DNA of 37,870 nucleotides from a virus (IMGVR_UViG_3300043427_001029:1-37870); one strand, 5' to 3'. Counted from the first letter of the stretch, positions 13,206-20,552 are shown. The notes: generated from the sequence alone by a model not told the origin. Translations and numbers: made by a program.

Positions 13206-13279
13206 CGGAATGTAGCTCAGTTTGGTAGAGCACTCGCTTTGGGAGCGAGATGTCGCAGGTTCGAATCCTGTCATTCCGA
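13206..13279 (+). tRNA. tRNA-Pro(TGG)
   Basis: Acceptor CGGAATG/CATTCCG, anticodon stem CTCGC/GCGAG around TTTGGGA (anticodon TGG), T-arm GGTTCGAATCC. Confidence 0.95.
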
Positions 13280-13299
13280 TTCTTCTTTAGGAGATATTA

Positions 13300-13572
13300 A
13301 TGATTTCACAACTTGTTATTTACACCAAAGATCAATGTCAATATTGTCGTAAACTCAAGGTTATTCTTGATAGTTTTGATGTGAAGTACATTCAGTATAA
13401 ACTAGATGTTGACTTTGATCGCAGTCAGTTCTATAATGAGTTTGGTGAAGGTTCTACTTTCCCTCGTGTTACACTTGATGGTCAACTGATGGGTGGATGC
13501 ACCGAAACCATTGAATATCTAACCAGCATTGGTTGTCTACAAGAAGAAAAAGACATGGAGTGTATGGTATGA
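13300..13572 (+). CDS. Glutaredoxin, 90 aa
   Basis: A glutaredoxin with the redox motif CQYC (14-17), the cis-Pro element TFPRV and the GGCTE glutathione-binding turn. In T4-like phages such proteins serve as electron donors to ribonucleotide reductase. It lies 20 bases after tRNA-Pro with AGGAG before the ATG, and overlaps the next start as ATGA. Confidence 0.9.
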   Translation: MISQLVIYTKDQCQYCRKLKVILDSFDVKYIQYKLDVDFDRSQFYNEFGEGSTFPRVTLDGQLMGGCTETIEYLTSIGCLQEEKDMECMV

Positions 13573-13730
13573 AAACTATTACAGAAGAAACTTTTTGCCA
13601 CGACTTTGATGAAATCATGGAAAATGTGATGCTAAACAAAGAAAGTTTTATTATTACTACTTCTGATGGTGGTGATATTCTTCTGATGCCATACGAAAAC
13701 TATGGACGAATACAAGGGGAATTAGCTTAG
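13569..13730 (+). CDS. Phd/YefM-like small protein (orphan antitoxin-like), 53 aa
   Basis: The chain MKTITEETFCHDFDEIMENV, ESFIITTSDGGDILLMPYENY matches the layout of the Phd/YefM DNA-binding fold: short strand, helix, then I-T-x-x-x-G-x-x-x-L-M-x-x-E-x-Y. Family members are antitoxins that repress their own operon, but no toxin gene follows. The start overlaps the glutaredoxin stop (ATGA), and the last 15 bases lie inside tRNA-Ala. Confidence 0.6.
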   Translation: MKTITEETFCHDFDEIMENVMLNKESFIITTSDGGDILLMPYENYGRIQGELA

Positions 13731-13788
13731 TTGGTAGAGCGCCTGCTTTGCACGCAGGAGGTCAGGAGTTCGAGTCTCCTATTCTCCA
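13716..13788 (+). tRNA. tRNA-Ala(TGC)
   Basis: Acceptor GGGGAAT/ATTCTCC, anticodon stem CCTGC/GCAGG around TTTGCAC (anticodon TGC), T-arm AGTTCGAGTCT. The 5' 15 bases also encode GELA and the stop of the preceding gene. Confidence 0.94.
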
Positions 13789-13798
13789 TTTAATACAT

Positions 13799-13871
13799 GC
13801 TGGTTTAGCAATCTGGCGAATGCAATCGACTCATAATCGATGGGAGGCGAGTTCGATCCTCGCAACCAGCA
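13799..13871 (+). tRNA. tRNA with CAT anticodon (Met or Ile2)
   Basis: Acceptor GCTGGTT/AACCAGC, anticodon stem ATCGA/TCGAT around CTCATAA (anticodon CAT), T-arm AGTTCGATCCT. A CAT anticodon can be elongator Met or, after lysidine change, Ile reading AUA; the sequence alone does not decide. The D-arm is short of the usual GG pattern. Confidence 0.85.
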
Positions 13872-13875
13872 CCTA

Positions 13876-13946
13876 GGGGGTATAGCTTAATGGTAGAGCG
13901 GCCTGCTTATAACGGGTTGGTCTGGGTTCAATTCCCAGTATCCCTA
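13876..13946 (+). tRNA. tRNA-Ile(TAT)
   Basis: Acceptor GGGGGTA/TATCCCT (first pair G-T), anticodon stem GCCTG/CGGGT with wobbles around CTTATAA (anticodon TAT), T-arm CTGGGTTCAATTCCCAG. It would read AUA directly. This anticodon is rare in bacteria. Confidence 0.8.
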
Positions 13947-13970
13947 TATAAAATAAACAAAGGAGGTCAA

Positions 13971-14186
13971 ATGTCTTATCAACATCAAACAGATTTTGAG
14001 TATCACTTATTTGACTTTGGTAAAAAGGTGGAATATATTATTGCTGCTGAAATGGCAGGCAAAGAAGATGCTAATGAAGCATACAAAAAAATCAAAGTAT
14101 TATTTGAAGACCTTAAAAAGTTTCGCAAGCAAGAAAAGAAGCAAGACCATCTGTTAGATTATGACCAGATTCCTGAGAGGTATTGA
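13971..14186 (+). CDS. Hypothetical protein, 71 aa
   Basis: A strong AGGAGG lies four bases before the ATG, and no other start suits. The chain is helical and charged (residues 25-60 Lys/Glu-rich), likely a soluble helical bundle. Function unknown. It is the first gene after the tRNA-Ile and precedes another unknown by two bases. Confidence 0.7.
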   Translation: MSYQHQTDFEYHLFDFGKKVEYIIAAEMAGKEDANEAYKKIKVLFEDLKKFRKQEKKQDHLLDYDQIPERY

Positions 14187-14188
14187 TT

Positions 14189-14764
14189 ATGTTGACACAA
14201 GGACTAGTTGAAACTGAATATGAAGATCCTGGATTTGAGATTACTCATCTGTCATTCAGGAGAAAAGAATCTTCACAACTCTATGGTGGTCCTGTACATT
14301 ACTATGTCGGCAACATCGTATTTCGTTTGAATAACGAGGATGCCAAAGGTCGCATGGAATACATTATGAGAGAGAATGAGAGGGTTCGTGTAGCACCAGA
14401 TGAAGAGTTACATGATAAGTATTACGATGGTCTTCACTTTAAGTTTGACAGAGAAAAAGAAGAAGTAAATGAAGACGGTGAAAAGTTTTATAAGCTTGAC
14501 ATCATCAACAAAGAAGGTATCAAAGATGAAGATGTATTCATCTATGGGTATCGTCGCAACATGGATCCCATGCATGATTTCGTAGAATACATTGAGAAGT
14601 TTGATTGTTATCGAATGCACGAATACTTCCAAGACACTCCAGTGGTTCGTGGTATAATTCAGTATCTCCAAGACATGAAAGATGGTAAACCTAATCCGAG
14701 TCGCACGGTCTATCACGAACAGTTTCTCAACACGCTTACAAACCTTTGTTGGTGGTGGGATTGA
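14189..14764 (+). CDS. Hypothetical protein, 191 aa
   Basis: Acidic, Tyr- and Trp-rich soluble protein ending NLCWWWD. GAGAGG lies eight bases before the ATG at 14189. Alternating strands early and helices later suggest a compact domain; no family recognised. Its TGA overlaps the ATG of the sulfotransferase. Confidence 0.65.
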   Translation: MLTQGLVETEYEDPGFEITHLSFRRKESSQLYGGPVHYYVGNIVFRLNNEDAKGRMEYIMRENERVRVAPDEELHDKYYDGLHFKFDREKEEVNEDGEKFYKLDIINKEGIKDEDVFIYGYRRNMDPMHDFVEYIEKFDCYRMHEYFQDTPVVRGIIQYLQDMKDGKPNPSRTVYHEQFLNTLTNLCWWWD

Positions 14765-15552
14765 TGAGTAAACTTTATTTTTTATCTGGGTTACCGAGAA
14801 CAGGAACTACTTTATTGTCGTCACTTCTAAATCAAAATCCCCAAATACATTGTACATCTACTAGTGGATTGTTGGATTTTTTATCTGGAGTAGATTATGT
14901 TTATGGAGAAATATCTCAAAGATATAAAACTATTGATGGTGCTCAATTAAAAAATATTTTCAAATCGGTTGTAGAATCTTATTATAATCATATTGATCGC
15001 CCAATTATTATAGATAAATGGCGAGGATGGATATCAAATATTCCTCAAATCAAAGAAGTTATAAATCCTTCTCCTAAAATTATTTGTACATACAGACCAG
15101 TCGAAGAAATAATAACTTCTTTTTTATACTTGTTGGAAAAAGATAAAAATAATTTTGTTGACCAAGAATTATTCAAAAGAAAAATACCAGTCACGAATGA
15201 AAATAGATCTAAATTTTTATGGAAAGAAGGAGTAGTAGGAGAATCATATGAAATGTTTAAAACATCTATAGATAAAAAAAATATTTTGTATATTTCTTAT
15301 AATAATTTAATTGACCAACCTGAAGAAACGATGACTAAAATATATGATTATCTTTCAGAATCATTCTATACACATGACGTTAATCATATAAAAAGTGATA
15401 CTAATGATAATGATAAATATTGGGAAATAAAAAATTTACATAGCATAAGATCTACATTAAAACGGGATTATAAAAATCCAGAGGATTATTTGACAACCAA
15501 ATCTATAAATTATTATAAACAATTTAACGATATATTTGATTATGTTAACTAA
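14764..15552 (+). CDS. Sulfotransferase-family protein, 262 aa
   Basis: The 5'-phosphosulfate loop is seen at the start (FLSGLPRTGTTLLSSLLNQNP) and the 3'-phosphate site near residue 110 (TYRPVEEIITSF), both marks of PAPS-dependent sulfotransferases. It would move sulfate from PAPS to a hydroxyl or amine of a glycan, lipid or small molecule in the host. GC content is far lower than in the flanking genes, a sign of separate origin. It overlaps the gene before (TGATG) and the oxygenase after. Substrate unknown. Confidence 0.75.
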   Translation: MSKLYFLSGLPRTGTTLLSSLLNQNPQIHCTSTSGLLDFLSGVDYVYGEISQRYKTIDGAQLKNIFKSVVESYYNHIDRPIIIDKWRGWISNIPQIKEVINPSPKIICTYRPVEEIITSFLYLLEKDKNNFVDQELFKRKIPVTNENRSKFLWKEGVVGESYEMFKTSIDKKNILYISYNNLIDQPEETMTKIYDYLSESFYTHDVNHIKSDTNDNDKYWEIKNLHSIRSTLKRDYKNPEDYLTTKSINYYKQFNDIFDYVN

Positions 15553-16183
15553 TATAATTGACATTCTTCCAAACCCAATAGCTTTTTTTGAATGTGATTT
15601 TCATGAAGAAGTGAAACGAATATCTTTTGATGTTACTACTAAACTTAATGAAACAAAAAATATTCATTCCAATAATTTAAAACATTATGGGAATGATATT
15701 GGAGAATCCATTTTATACAGAGAGGAATTTTTACCTTTTATGGAATGGTGTGTCTCGTGTGCAAAAGAATATGTGATTGATATTTTGGGATATAAGATAT
15801 TAGATGATATAATAGTGACTGATAGTTGGATAAATTGTTGTGAAAGTGGAGGGTTTCAATACCCACATTATCATGCAAATTCTTTTATTTCTGGAACTTA
15901 TTATATAAACTTTGAAGAGAATGTACATTCTCCGTTATTGTTTAGAAATCCAAAATCAATTGAGTCTGGTAATCAACCAGTAATTCAACTTGAGAAAAAT
16001 ATTCCAACAAAATATAATAGTGATTCGGTTGTACTTCCAGAATCTGGCAAACTAATTCTTTGGGAATCTCACTTGAGTCATGGTTATAATATTAATCCCG
16101 CAGATAATAGAATGAGTCTTTCTATGAATTTTATTCCAAATTATATTACTAGTGGTAAATATGGATTCAGAATACAAAACTAG
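15542..16183 (+). CDS. Putative 2OG-Fe(II) oxygenase (TIGR02466-like), 213 aa
   Basis: The core HYHANSFISGTYYINF gives an HxH/N-type metal site with the following strand. LILWESHLSHGYNIN supplies the distal His, and NRMSLSMNF the Arg and strand expected for 2-oxoglutarate binding. This matches the phage/cyanobacterial TIGR02466 group as I recall it. It is very AT-rich and overlaps the sulfotransferase by 11 bases. The substrate is unknown. Confidence 0.7.
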   Translation: MLTNIIDILPNPIAFFECDFHEEVKRISFDVTTKLNETKNIHSNNLKHYGNDIGESILYREEFLPFMEWCVSCAKEYVIDILGYKILDDIIVTDSWINCCESGGFQYPHYHANSFISGTYYINFEENVHSPLLFRNPKSIESGNQPVIQLEKNIPTKYNSDSVVLPESGKLILWESHLSHGYNINPADNRMSLSMNFIPNYITSGKYGFRIQN

Positions 16184-16316
16184 AGTATGCTCTAAATGTA
16201 ATACTCAATATCCCCTTGACAAGGACCACTACCAAGTGGTAAAATACTTTCGTACAGGATTCTCTTACTACTGCAATGAGTGTAACAAACCAAAGCCGCG
16301 TGAAGACCATTCTTGA
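16161..16316 (+). CDS. Small zinc-finger protein, 51 aa
   Basis: Encodes CSKCNTQYPLDKDHYQ, then about 20 residues, then CNECNKPKPRED. The two CxxC pairs resemble the zinc knuckle found ahead of HNH nucleases, here standing alone. It overlaps the genes on both sides, and the downstream promoter lies inside it. It is too short for a length filter but the Cys pattern makes it convincing. Confidence 0.65.
   Translation: MDSEYKTRVCSKCNTQYPLDKDHYQVVKYFRTGFSYYCNECNKPKPREDHS
16216..16245 (+). promoter_or_regulatory. Sigma70-type promoter with inverted repeats, inside the zinc-finger gene
   Basis: TTGACA (16216-16221), 18 bp, TAAAAT (16240-16245). The -35 is inside CCTTGACAAGG, and the spacer holds ACCACT/AGTGGT (16225-16240). 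It would drive the gene at 16276 and possibly the halogenase operon. Confidence 0.6.
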
Positions 16317-16539
16317 TCGTTTCCCATATCGTTACGTTCAAGTAGGCACCTTAGAAATCAATGGCAAACCTGATTGCCGTATTCAAAAAGTAGATTCTTA
16401 CACAGGTCGATATCGTGATATGTATCTGTGTGATAATGAGATGCAGTTCATGACTGCTATTGAAGATTTTGAGTATACGAAATGGCTTGATCCAGATACA
16501 GTTCCATGTTACATTAAAGGAGAAGATGACGATGAATGA
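16276..16539 (+). CDS. Hypothetical protein, 87 aa
   Basis: Basic N-terminus, then beta-rich middle (RYVQVGTLEINGKPDCRIQKV) and acidic end. No family recognised. The start overlaps the zinc-finger gene by 41 bases; an ATG start is the only good choice. It is followed by an overlapping small gene. Confidence 0.6.
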   Translation: MSVTNQSRVKTILDRFPYRYVQVGTLEINGKPDCRIQKVDSYTGRYRDMYLCDNEMQFMTAIEDFEYTKWLDPDTVPCYIKGEDDDE

Positions 16540-16819
16540 CTCAGTTAAATATCAATTAGAAAGAGCAGTTGATGCTCTACGCACGGCAGTAAAACTTGGT
16601 GCATCGGTTGAAGATGCTTATCTGCTTCGTAATATCGTAGAAACTATTAATACCATCGAAGGTTGGCAAACCTCTTCTAGGTATAAGTATAACATTTCTA
16701 AAGAAACTATTGATGATTCTATTAAATTTACCATGAGTGGTTACGATCCCGATTATAATATCACAATTAATTCTGGAGCGGATGAAATGCCCTATCGCTA
16801 CTATGGTATTTCTTCGTGA
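16532..16819 (+). CDS. Hypothetical helical protein, 95 aa
   Basis: I start it at the ATG nine bases after AAAGGAG (16532) rather than an upstream frame-open ATG. The first 45 residues are helical, then a polar tail. It overlaps the stop before it and the GTG of the halogenase after it, so expression is likely coupled. Function unknown. Confidence 0.6.
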   Translation: MNDSVKYQLERAVDALRTAVKLGASVEDAYLLRNIVETINTIEGWQTSSRYKYNISKETIDDSIKFTMSGYDPDYNITINSGADEMPYRYYGISS

Positions 16820-18057
16820 AAATCGCTGTAATTGGAGTTGGTACTGCTGGATGTTTATCGTTGTGTCATTTGTTGACATACCTCCCATCATATTGGGAAG
16901 TGATATCCGTACATGATCCATCAACTCCAATTGTTGGTATTGGAGAAAGCACTCTTCCTAGATTTCCATTCATGTTATTTGCTGGCACCAGATTTCATTA
17001 TGCGACCGACAAGCATGAATTGGATGCTACCATAAAACAAGGAGTAAAATTTGTTAACTGGAGAAAGGAAGATATATTTCATACGTTTGCATCAAATACT
17101 TATGGAATACATTTCAATACATTTAACCTAAAGGATTTTGTTCTATCTAGATTGCCTAAATTGTGGAAGGATAGATTCTCTTCTATTACAGGAAATGTGG
17201 AAGACTTAATTAATACCGATAAAGGAGTTGATGTTATTGTAGACAATGTAGTTCATGAATTCGACTACGTAGTTGATTGTCGAGGGTTTCCAGATAATTA
17301 TGAGGATTGTCAAGAAAGCAATGTTGTTCCAGTAAATCATGCTTTAATAAATGTTATAGATAAACCAGGCGATTGGGATTGGACATATCATTATGCCCAT
17401 CCCAATGGTTGGATGTTTGGAATTCCTTTGTCTACTAGACAAGGATGGGGATACTTATATAATGATACGATATCAACAAAAGAAGAAGGTATCGATTGGT
17501 TATCAGAACATTTTAAAACACCGAAAGATCAATTAAATATCAGAGAATATAGTTGGAAACCATTCTTTTCCAATAAGATGATAGATGGACGTATTATCAA
17601 AAATGGTAATCGCATTTCTTTCATGGAACCTTTACAAGCATTATCTTTTGGAATCTATGACGCAGTGAATTTAGCATGTGTTGAATATGTGCAGGGAAGG
17701 GAAACAGAAGAAAGAGCAGAATTATTTTACAGGCAGATTATAGAAACTACCGAGGCAACTATTGCTTTCCATTATCATGGTGGATCAATATTTAATACTG
17801 AATTTTGGAAAATGGCATCGGTAAAATGCTCACGTTATGTCAGTTCTGTTAAAAATATGGAAAATCTTTTTGATAGACTTAGAGAATATAGAACTGCATC
17901 CAACAATAATTTGTTTATGTATCTAATGTCTCCTCAGGAAAGAGAAACTTTGAAGATGGGAGTGTTTGATCCACAATCAATCTATTTTATTGATGAAGCT
18001 TTTGGGTATAACTATACTAAACAAGGCACTCAAGAAAATTACTATTACATAACATGA
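16816..18057 (+). CDS. Flavin-dependent (tryptophan-type) halogenase-like protein, 413 aa
   Basis: A FAD-binding GVGTAG (7-12) leads the chain. IVGIGESTLPRF (about 39-50) and TIKQGVKFVNW (72-82, Lys74 at the place of the catalytic Lys of PrnA/RebH) follow. The usual WxWxIP is changed to GWMFGIPLSTR (about 197-207), with the second Trp replaced by Phe. FMEPLQALSFG matches the EPLES element only in part. The fold is of this family, but the changes may mean a different substrate or another oxidation. GTG start overlapping the preceding stop; it overlaps the next gene as ATGA. Confidence 0.75.
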   Translation: MKIAVIGVGTAGCLSLCHLLTYLPSYWEVISVHDPSTPIVGIGESTLPRFPFMLFAGTRFHYATDKHELDATIKQGVKFVNWRKEDIFHTFASNTYGIHFNTFNLKDFVLSRLPKLWKDRFSSITGNVEDLINTDKGVDVIVDNVVHEFDYVVDCRGFPDNYEDCQESNVVPVNHALINVIDKPGDWDWTYHYAHPNGWMFGIPLSTRQGWGYLYNDTISTKEEGIDWLSEHFKTPKDQLNIREYSWKPFFSNKMIDGRIIKNGNRISFMEPLQALSFGIYDAVNLACVEYVQGRETEERAELFYRQIIETTEATIAFHYHGGSIFNTEFWKMASVKCSRYVSSVKNMENLFDRLREYRTASNNNLFMYLMSPQERETLKMGVFDPQSIYFIDEAFGYNYTKQGTQENYYYIT

Positions 18058-18770
18058 GTTTAATTAAAATATACTATCATCAATATGTTGGAGAGTGGTA
18101 TGATAATCCAAATTGTCCGTTTGATTTGGATGAAATGTGTATGCCACCAGAAAGTGTTATCGGCATAGAAAAACAATCTCATCCACAAGGAATGATTTAT
18201 TATGACTGCCCTGCGTGGTCTCATAAAGCATCCAGACTCTACAATATAAATTGCCCTGTAGATATCAATCTGGAAGTGGTGGATAATAAAATTGCTTCTA
18301 GAACTCTTCCTCAACAATTGCTGCAAGATTATATCTGCCACAATTCAAATACAGATACTATTCAATTCAATATACCGAGATATCTTTTTTGGACTGATCA
18401 CAAAAATGTTTGGATTGAATTTAGACCACATCCATTAACTTCTGTTAAAAATAATTTCGTTTCTTTGGGTGGTTGGTGGAATCTTTCTGCTTGGTCTAGA
18501 CCTGCTAGTTTTGCTATGGATGTTGTTGATAAAACAAAACCTATTGTGATCAAGAGAGGAGATCCTTTGTACCAAATTTGTTTCTATACAAAGAACCTAA
18601 ATGATAGAGTGGTGTTCATTAAGAAAGAACCAACCAGAGAAATGATAAAACAAGTAATGAAAAGAACTTCTATAAAAAATTTCATTCGTAATTTATCAAA
18701 GAAACATATATTTAAATATCAAGAAGAATCTAAATGCCCATTTGCATTTTTATATAAAAACAATGGTTGA
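18054..18770 (+). CDS. Unknown protein co-encoded with the halogenase, 238 aa
   Basis: Not recognised. The sequence is rich in Trp, Tyr and Asn, with strands around IKIYYHQYVGEWY, SHPQGMIYYDCPAW and KNVWIEFRPHPLTSV and a basic C-terminal helix. Its start and end overlap both neighbours, so it probably works with the halogenase and the hydroxylase, perhaps as partner, carrier or reductase-like helper; this is inference. Confidence 0.6.
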   Translation: MSLIKIYYHQYVGEWYDNPNCPFDLDEMCMPPESVIGIEKQSHPQGMIYYDCPAWSHKASRLYNINCPVDINLEVVDNKIASRTLPQQLLQDYICHNSNTDTIQFNIPRYLFWTDHKNVWIEFRPHPLTSVKNNFVSLGGWWNLSAWSRPASFAMDVVDKTKPIVIKRGDPLYQICFYTKNLNDRVVFIKKEPTREMIKQVMKRTSIKNFIRNLSKKHIFKYQEESKCPFAFLYKNNG

Positions 18771-19377
18771 TGTAACAGACTATATTAAAGTGTTTAACGT
18801 AATGACAGATGTTGAATGTGATTACGTTATGCATTGTGCTGAAAACAATTCACATGTTACTGATTTTTATAGATCTTTGGTAGGTGATGTTGATCAGGGA
18901 GATTATAAACCTGCTATAATTGATGGTAGAAATAATACACAATGTTATGTTATACCTCAAACACCATTAGATACTTTTTTATATAACAAAGTTGCTGAAT
19001 CATATCAGTTATGGTTATCAGCAATTGATCCTTATATGAGGCAAGTTTGGAATACTCAATTTAGAAATATTGTGGACTCTGGATATCAAATTAATAAGTA
19101 TGAGACAGACCAGTTCTATGATTTTCATGTTGACCTGACTCAGAACCGAGATATTGACAGAGTGCTATCTATTGTGCTATACTTGAATGATGATTACGAG
19201 GGCGGTGAACTTGAGTTTCCATTCATGATACACAAACCAAAGCAGGGAGATGTCATATTATTTCCTTCAACGTGGTTATACCCTCATAAAGCAGCACCTG
19301 TAAAATCTGGTACTAAATATTCAGTAGTAACGTGGTTTAATAATATAACAGGTTCTACTCCTAGTGTCTCGGGATGA
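18763..19377 (+). CDS. Prolyl-4-hydroxylase-type 2OG-Fe(II) oxygenase, 204 aa
   Basis: FHVDLTQNRDIDRVLSIVLYLND shows the HxD and the strand after it. EGGELEFP follows, and GDVILFPSTWLYPHKAAPV carries the distal His, with GTKYSVVTWF as the 2OG-binding Lys/strand. This is the standard phage prolyl-hydroxylase-like layout. It should hydroxylate a protein or small molecule. The ATG at 18763 overlaps the preceding stop by eight bases; a longer frame from 18742 is possible but less likely. Confidence 0.8.
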   Translation: MVDVTDYIKVFNVMTDVECDYVMHCAENNSHVTDFYRSLVGDVDQGDYKPAIIDGRNNTQCYVIPQTPLDTFLYNKVAESYQLWLSAIDPYMRQVWNTQFRNIVDSGYQINKYETDQFYDFHVDLTQNRDIDRVLSIVLYLNDDYEGGELEFPFMIHKPKQGDVILFPSTWLYPHKAAPVKSGTKYSVVTWFNNITGSTPSVSG

Positions 19378-19564
19378 CATTAAAAGCGCCCTGGTGGAGT
19401 CAAATTTGACCCTATTATGCCCGTGATGGAGACACGTTAACAACCCTGGTCGGGAACCCCCTCGATGAGTTTCCAATTTCTCTAAAAAATTGGTGGTGCG
19501 GATGGGACTCTCTCCCGCCTGGTTTCTTGCCTCCAGTCAAAGGGCAAGTGGCGAGCCGAGCACG
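19378..19564 (+). other. Structured non-coding stretch before tRNA-Met promoter
   Basis: No ORF of note. Hairpins: the palindrome GTCAAATTTGAC (19399-19410); CGTG/CACG (19422-19436); CCAATTT/AAATTGG (19473-19493, seven-base loop); GGGA/TCCC (19504-19516); CTTGCC/GGCAAG (19526-19548). No T-tract terminator is seen. Could be a 3' leader-trailer of the halogenase operon or a separate RNA. Confidence 0.35.
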
Positions 19565-19607
19565 GGGGGATTGACAACCCCCACCCCTCTCATATATAAT
19601 AGAGGGG
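19565..19607 (+). promoter_or_regulatory. tRNA promoter with both boxes inside inverted repeats
   Basis: TTGACA (19571-19576), 18 bp, TATAAT (19595-19600). GGGGG (19565-19569) and CCCCC (19578-19582) flank the -35. CCCCTCT (19584-19590) and AGAGGGG (19601-19607) flank the -10 with a ten-base gap, as at 12883-12924. Confidence 0.8.
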
Positions 19608-19612
19608 TTGAA

Positions 19613-19682
19613 GCGGGGAGGTGTAGTGGTCGCACAGGAGTCTCATAAGCTCCAGGCAGTTGGTTCAATTCCAACCCCCGCT
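19613..19682 (+). tRNA. tRNA with CAT anticodon (Met type)
   Basis: Acceptor GCGGGGA/CCCCCGC with one mismatch, short D-arm, anticodon stem GGAGT/GCTCC around CTCATAA (anticodon CAT), T-arm GGTTCAATTCC. At 70 bases it is short and less regular than the others. Met or Ile2 cannot be told apart. Confidence 0.8.
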
Positions 19683-19687
19683 CCCAC

Positions 19688-19769
19688 GTCGGTATGGCGG
19701 AATTGGTAGACGCGCTGGGTTTAGGTTCCAGTGAAGTAATTCGTGGAGGTTCAAGTCCTCTTACCGACA
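19688..19769 (+). tRNA. tRNA-Leu(TAG)
   Basis: Acceptor GTCGGTA/TACCGAC, anticodon stem CTGGG/TCCAG around TTTAGGT (anticodon TAG), long variable arm, T-arm GGTTCAAGTCC. Confidence 0.94.
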
Positions 19770-20004
19770 TTGAAACTATTGGAAATATCCGATGGTTTCA
19801 ACTATCTGGCCAGATAGTATAAGTTAGCCTAGTCCGAGATTGGCACGGTCGTTATGATATGCTCAAACAGATTGCCTTTCGTAATCAAGCCTCTATCATC
19901 CCGCAATCAAAAGCATGAAAAACTGGAGATTGCATCCCAATATGTTGGGTTTGCTCAAAACTACATAGTATCGTAGCAGATACATAGTGTAGTCGAGAGC
20001 ATTT
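19770..20004 (+). ncRNA. Candidate structured RNA between tRNA-Leu and tRNA-Gly
   Basis: A 13-bp stem with two G-T pairs, TTGAAACTATTGG (19770-19782)/CCGATGGTTTCAA (19789-19801), starts one base after the tRNA discriminator. Directly behind is a perfect 18-base palindrome (19801-19818, ACTATCTGG/CCAGATAGT). Later, CCCAA/TTGGG (about 19936-19949) and a two-step stem CTACA...GTATC/GATAC...TGTAG (19961-19992) follow. No ORF and no terminator T-tract. It is presumably transcribed from 19571. Confidence 0.5.
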
Positions 20005-20076
20005 GCGGGGTTAGTTCAGCGGTAGAACGCTATCCTTCCAAGTTAGATGTCGTCGGTTCGATTCCGATACCCCGCT
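20005..20076 (+). tRNA. tRNA-Gly(TCC)
   Basis: Acceptor GCGGGGT/ACCCCGC, anticodon stem CTATC/GTTAG (one mismatch) around CTTCCAA (anticodon TCC), T-arm GGTTCGATTCC. Confidence 0.93.
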
Positions 20077-20098
20077 CTTATCCTTGAGGATAAATACC

Positions 20099-20311
20099 AT
20101 GTCACTATTATCGCAAAAAGACAGAACCATGACTATAGCTGCTATGGAGCACTATAGAGATTATCTTTCCAGTGAAATTAAATTTATTGAAGATGGAGGA
20201 TTAACAAATGATGAAAACTATCCAGAGTACTCTGAATATCAATCAGAACTCTTTGAACTCAACGCTCTCCTCAACTGGATTCGACTGGAATATTTCAAAC
20301 ATGAAAATTAA
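20099..20311 (+). CDS. Hypothetical helical protein, 70 aa
   Basis: Acidic helical protein (KDRTMTIAAMEHYRDYLSS and later EYQSELFELNALLNWI). GAGG lies nine bases before the ATG at 20099, within the hairpin TTATCC/GGATAA (20078-20093). Function unknown. The next gene overlaps it by 11 bases. Confidence 0.6.
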   Translation: MSLLSQKDRTMTIAAMEHYRDYLSSEIKFIEDGGLTNDENYPEYSEYQSELFELNALLNWIRLEYFKHEN

Positions 20312-20471
20312 TTTGTGGTATTGTGTTGAAATGAAACAATGGCGTTGGTCTCTTACTGATGATCATAGACCTATTGTTAGACAAGAAAGTGGTCAACGAC
20401 CACATCTACGTGATGCTATGAATGACATTGCAAACACAGTAGAATACATGATGGATTCTCAGCAATCCTGA
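20301..20471 (+). CDS. Hypothetical small protein, 56 aa
   Basis: Starts MKINLWYCVEMKQWRWSLTD and ends with an acidic helix. Trp-rich beta strands suggest a small compact domain. Overlaps the upstream stop and lies six bases before tRNA-Asn. No family known. Confidence 0.55.
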   Translation: MKINLWYCVEMKQWRWSLTDDHRPIVRQESGQRPHLRDAMNDIANTVEYMMDSQQS

Positions 20472-20477
20472 TTTCAT

Positions 20478-20549
20478 TCCCCTATAGCTCAACGGCAGAG
20501 CAGAGAGCTGTTAACTCTAAGGTTCCTCGTTCGAATCGAGGTGGGGGAG
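20478..20549 (+). tRNA. tRNA-Asn(GTT)
   Basis: Acceptor TCCCCTA/TGGGGGA (one T-G), anticodon stem AGAG/CTCT around CTGTTAA (anticodon GTT), T-arm CGTTCGAATCG. Confidence 0.93.
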
Positions 20550-20552
20550 TTT

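Noticed and set aside
20089-20096. GATAAATA late-type motif
   Set aside because: It ends only two bases before the ATG at 20099, so it cannot start that gene's message; its hairpin holds the Shine-Dalgarno instead.
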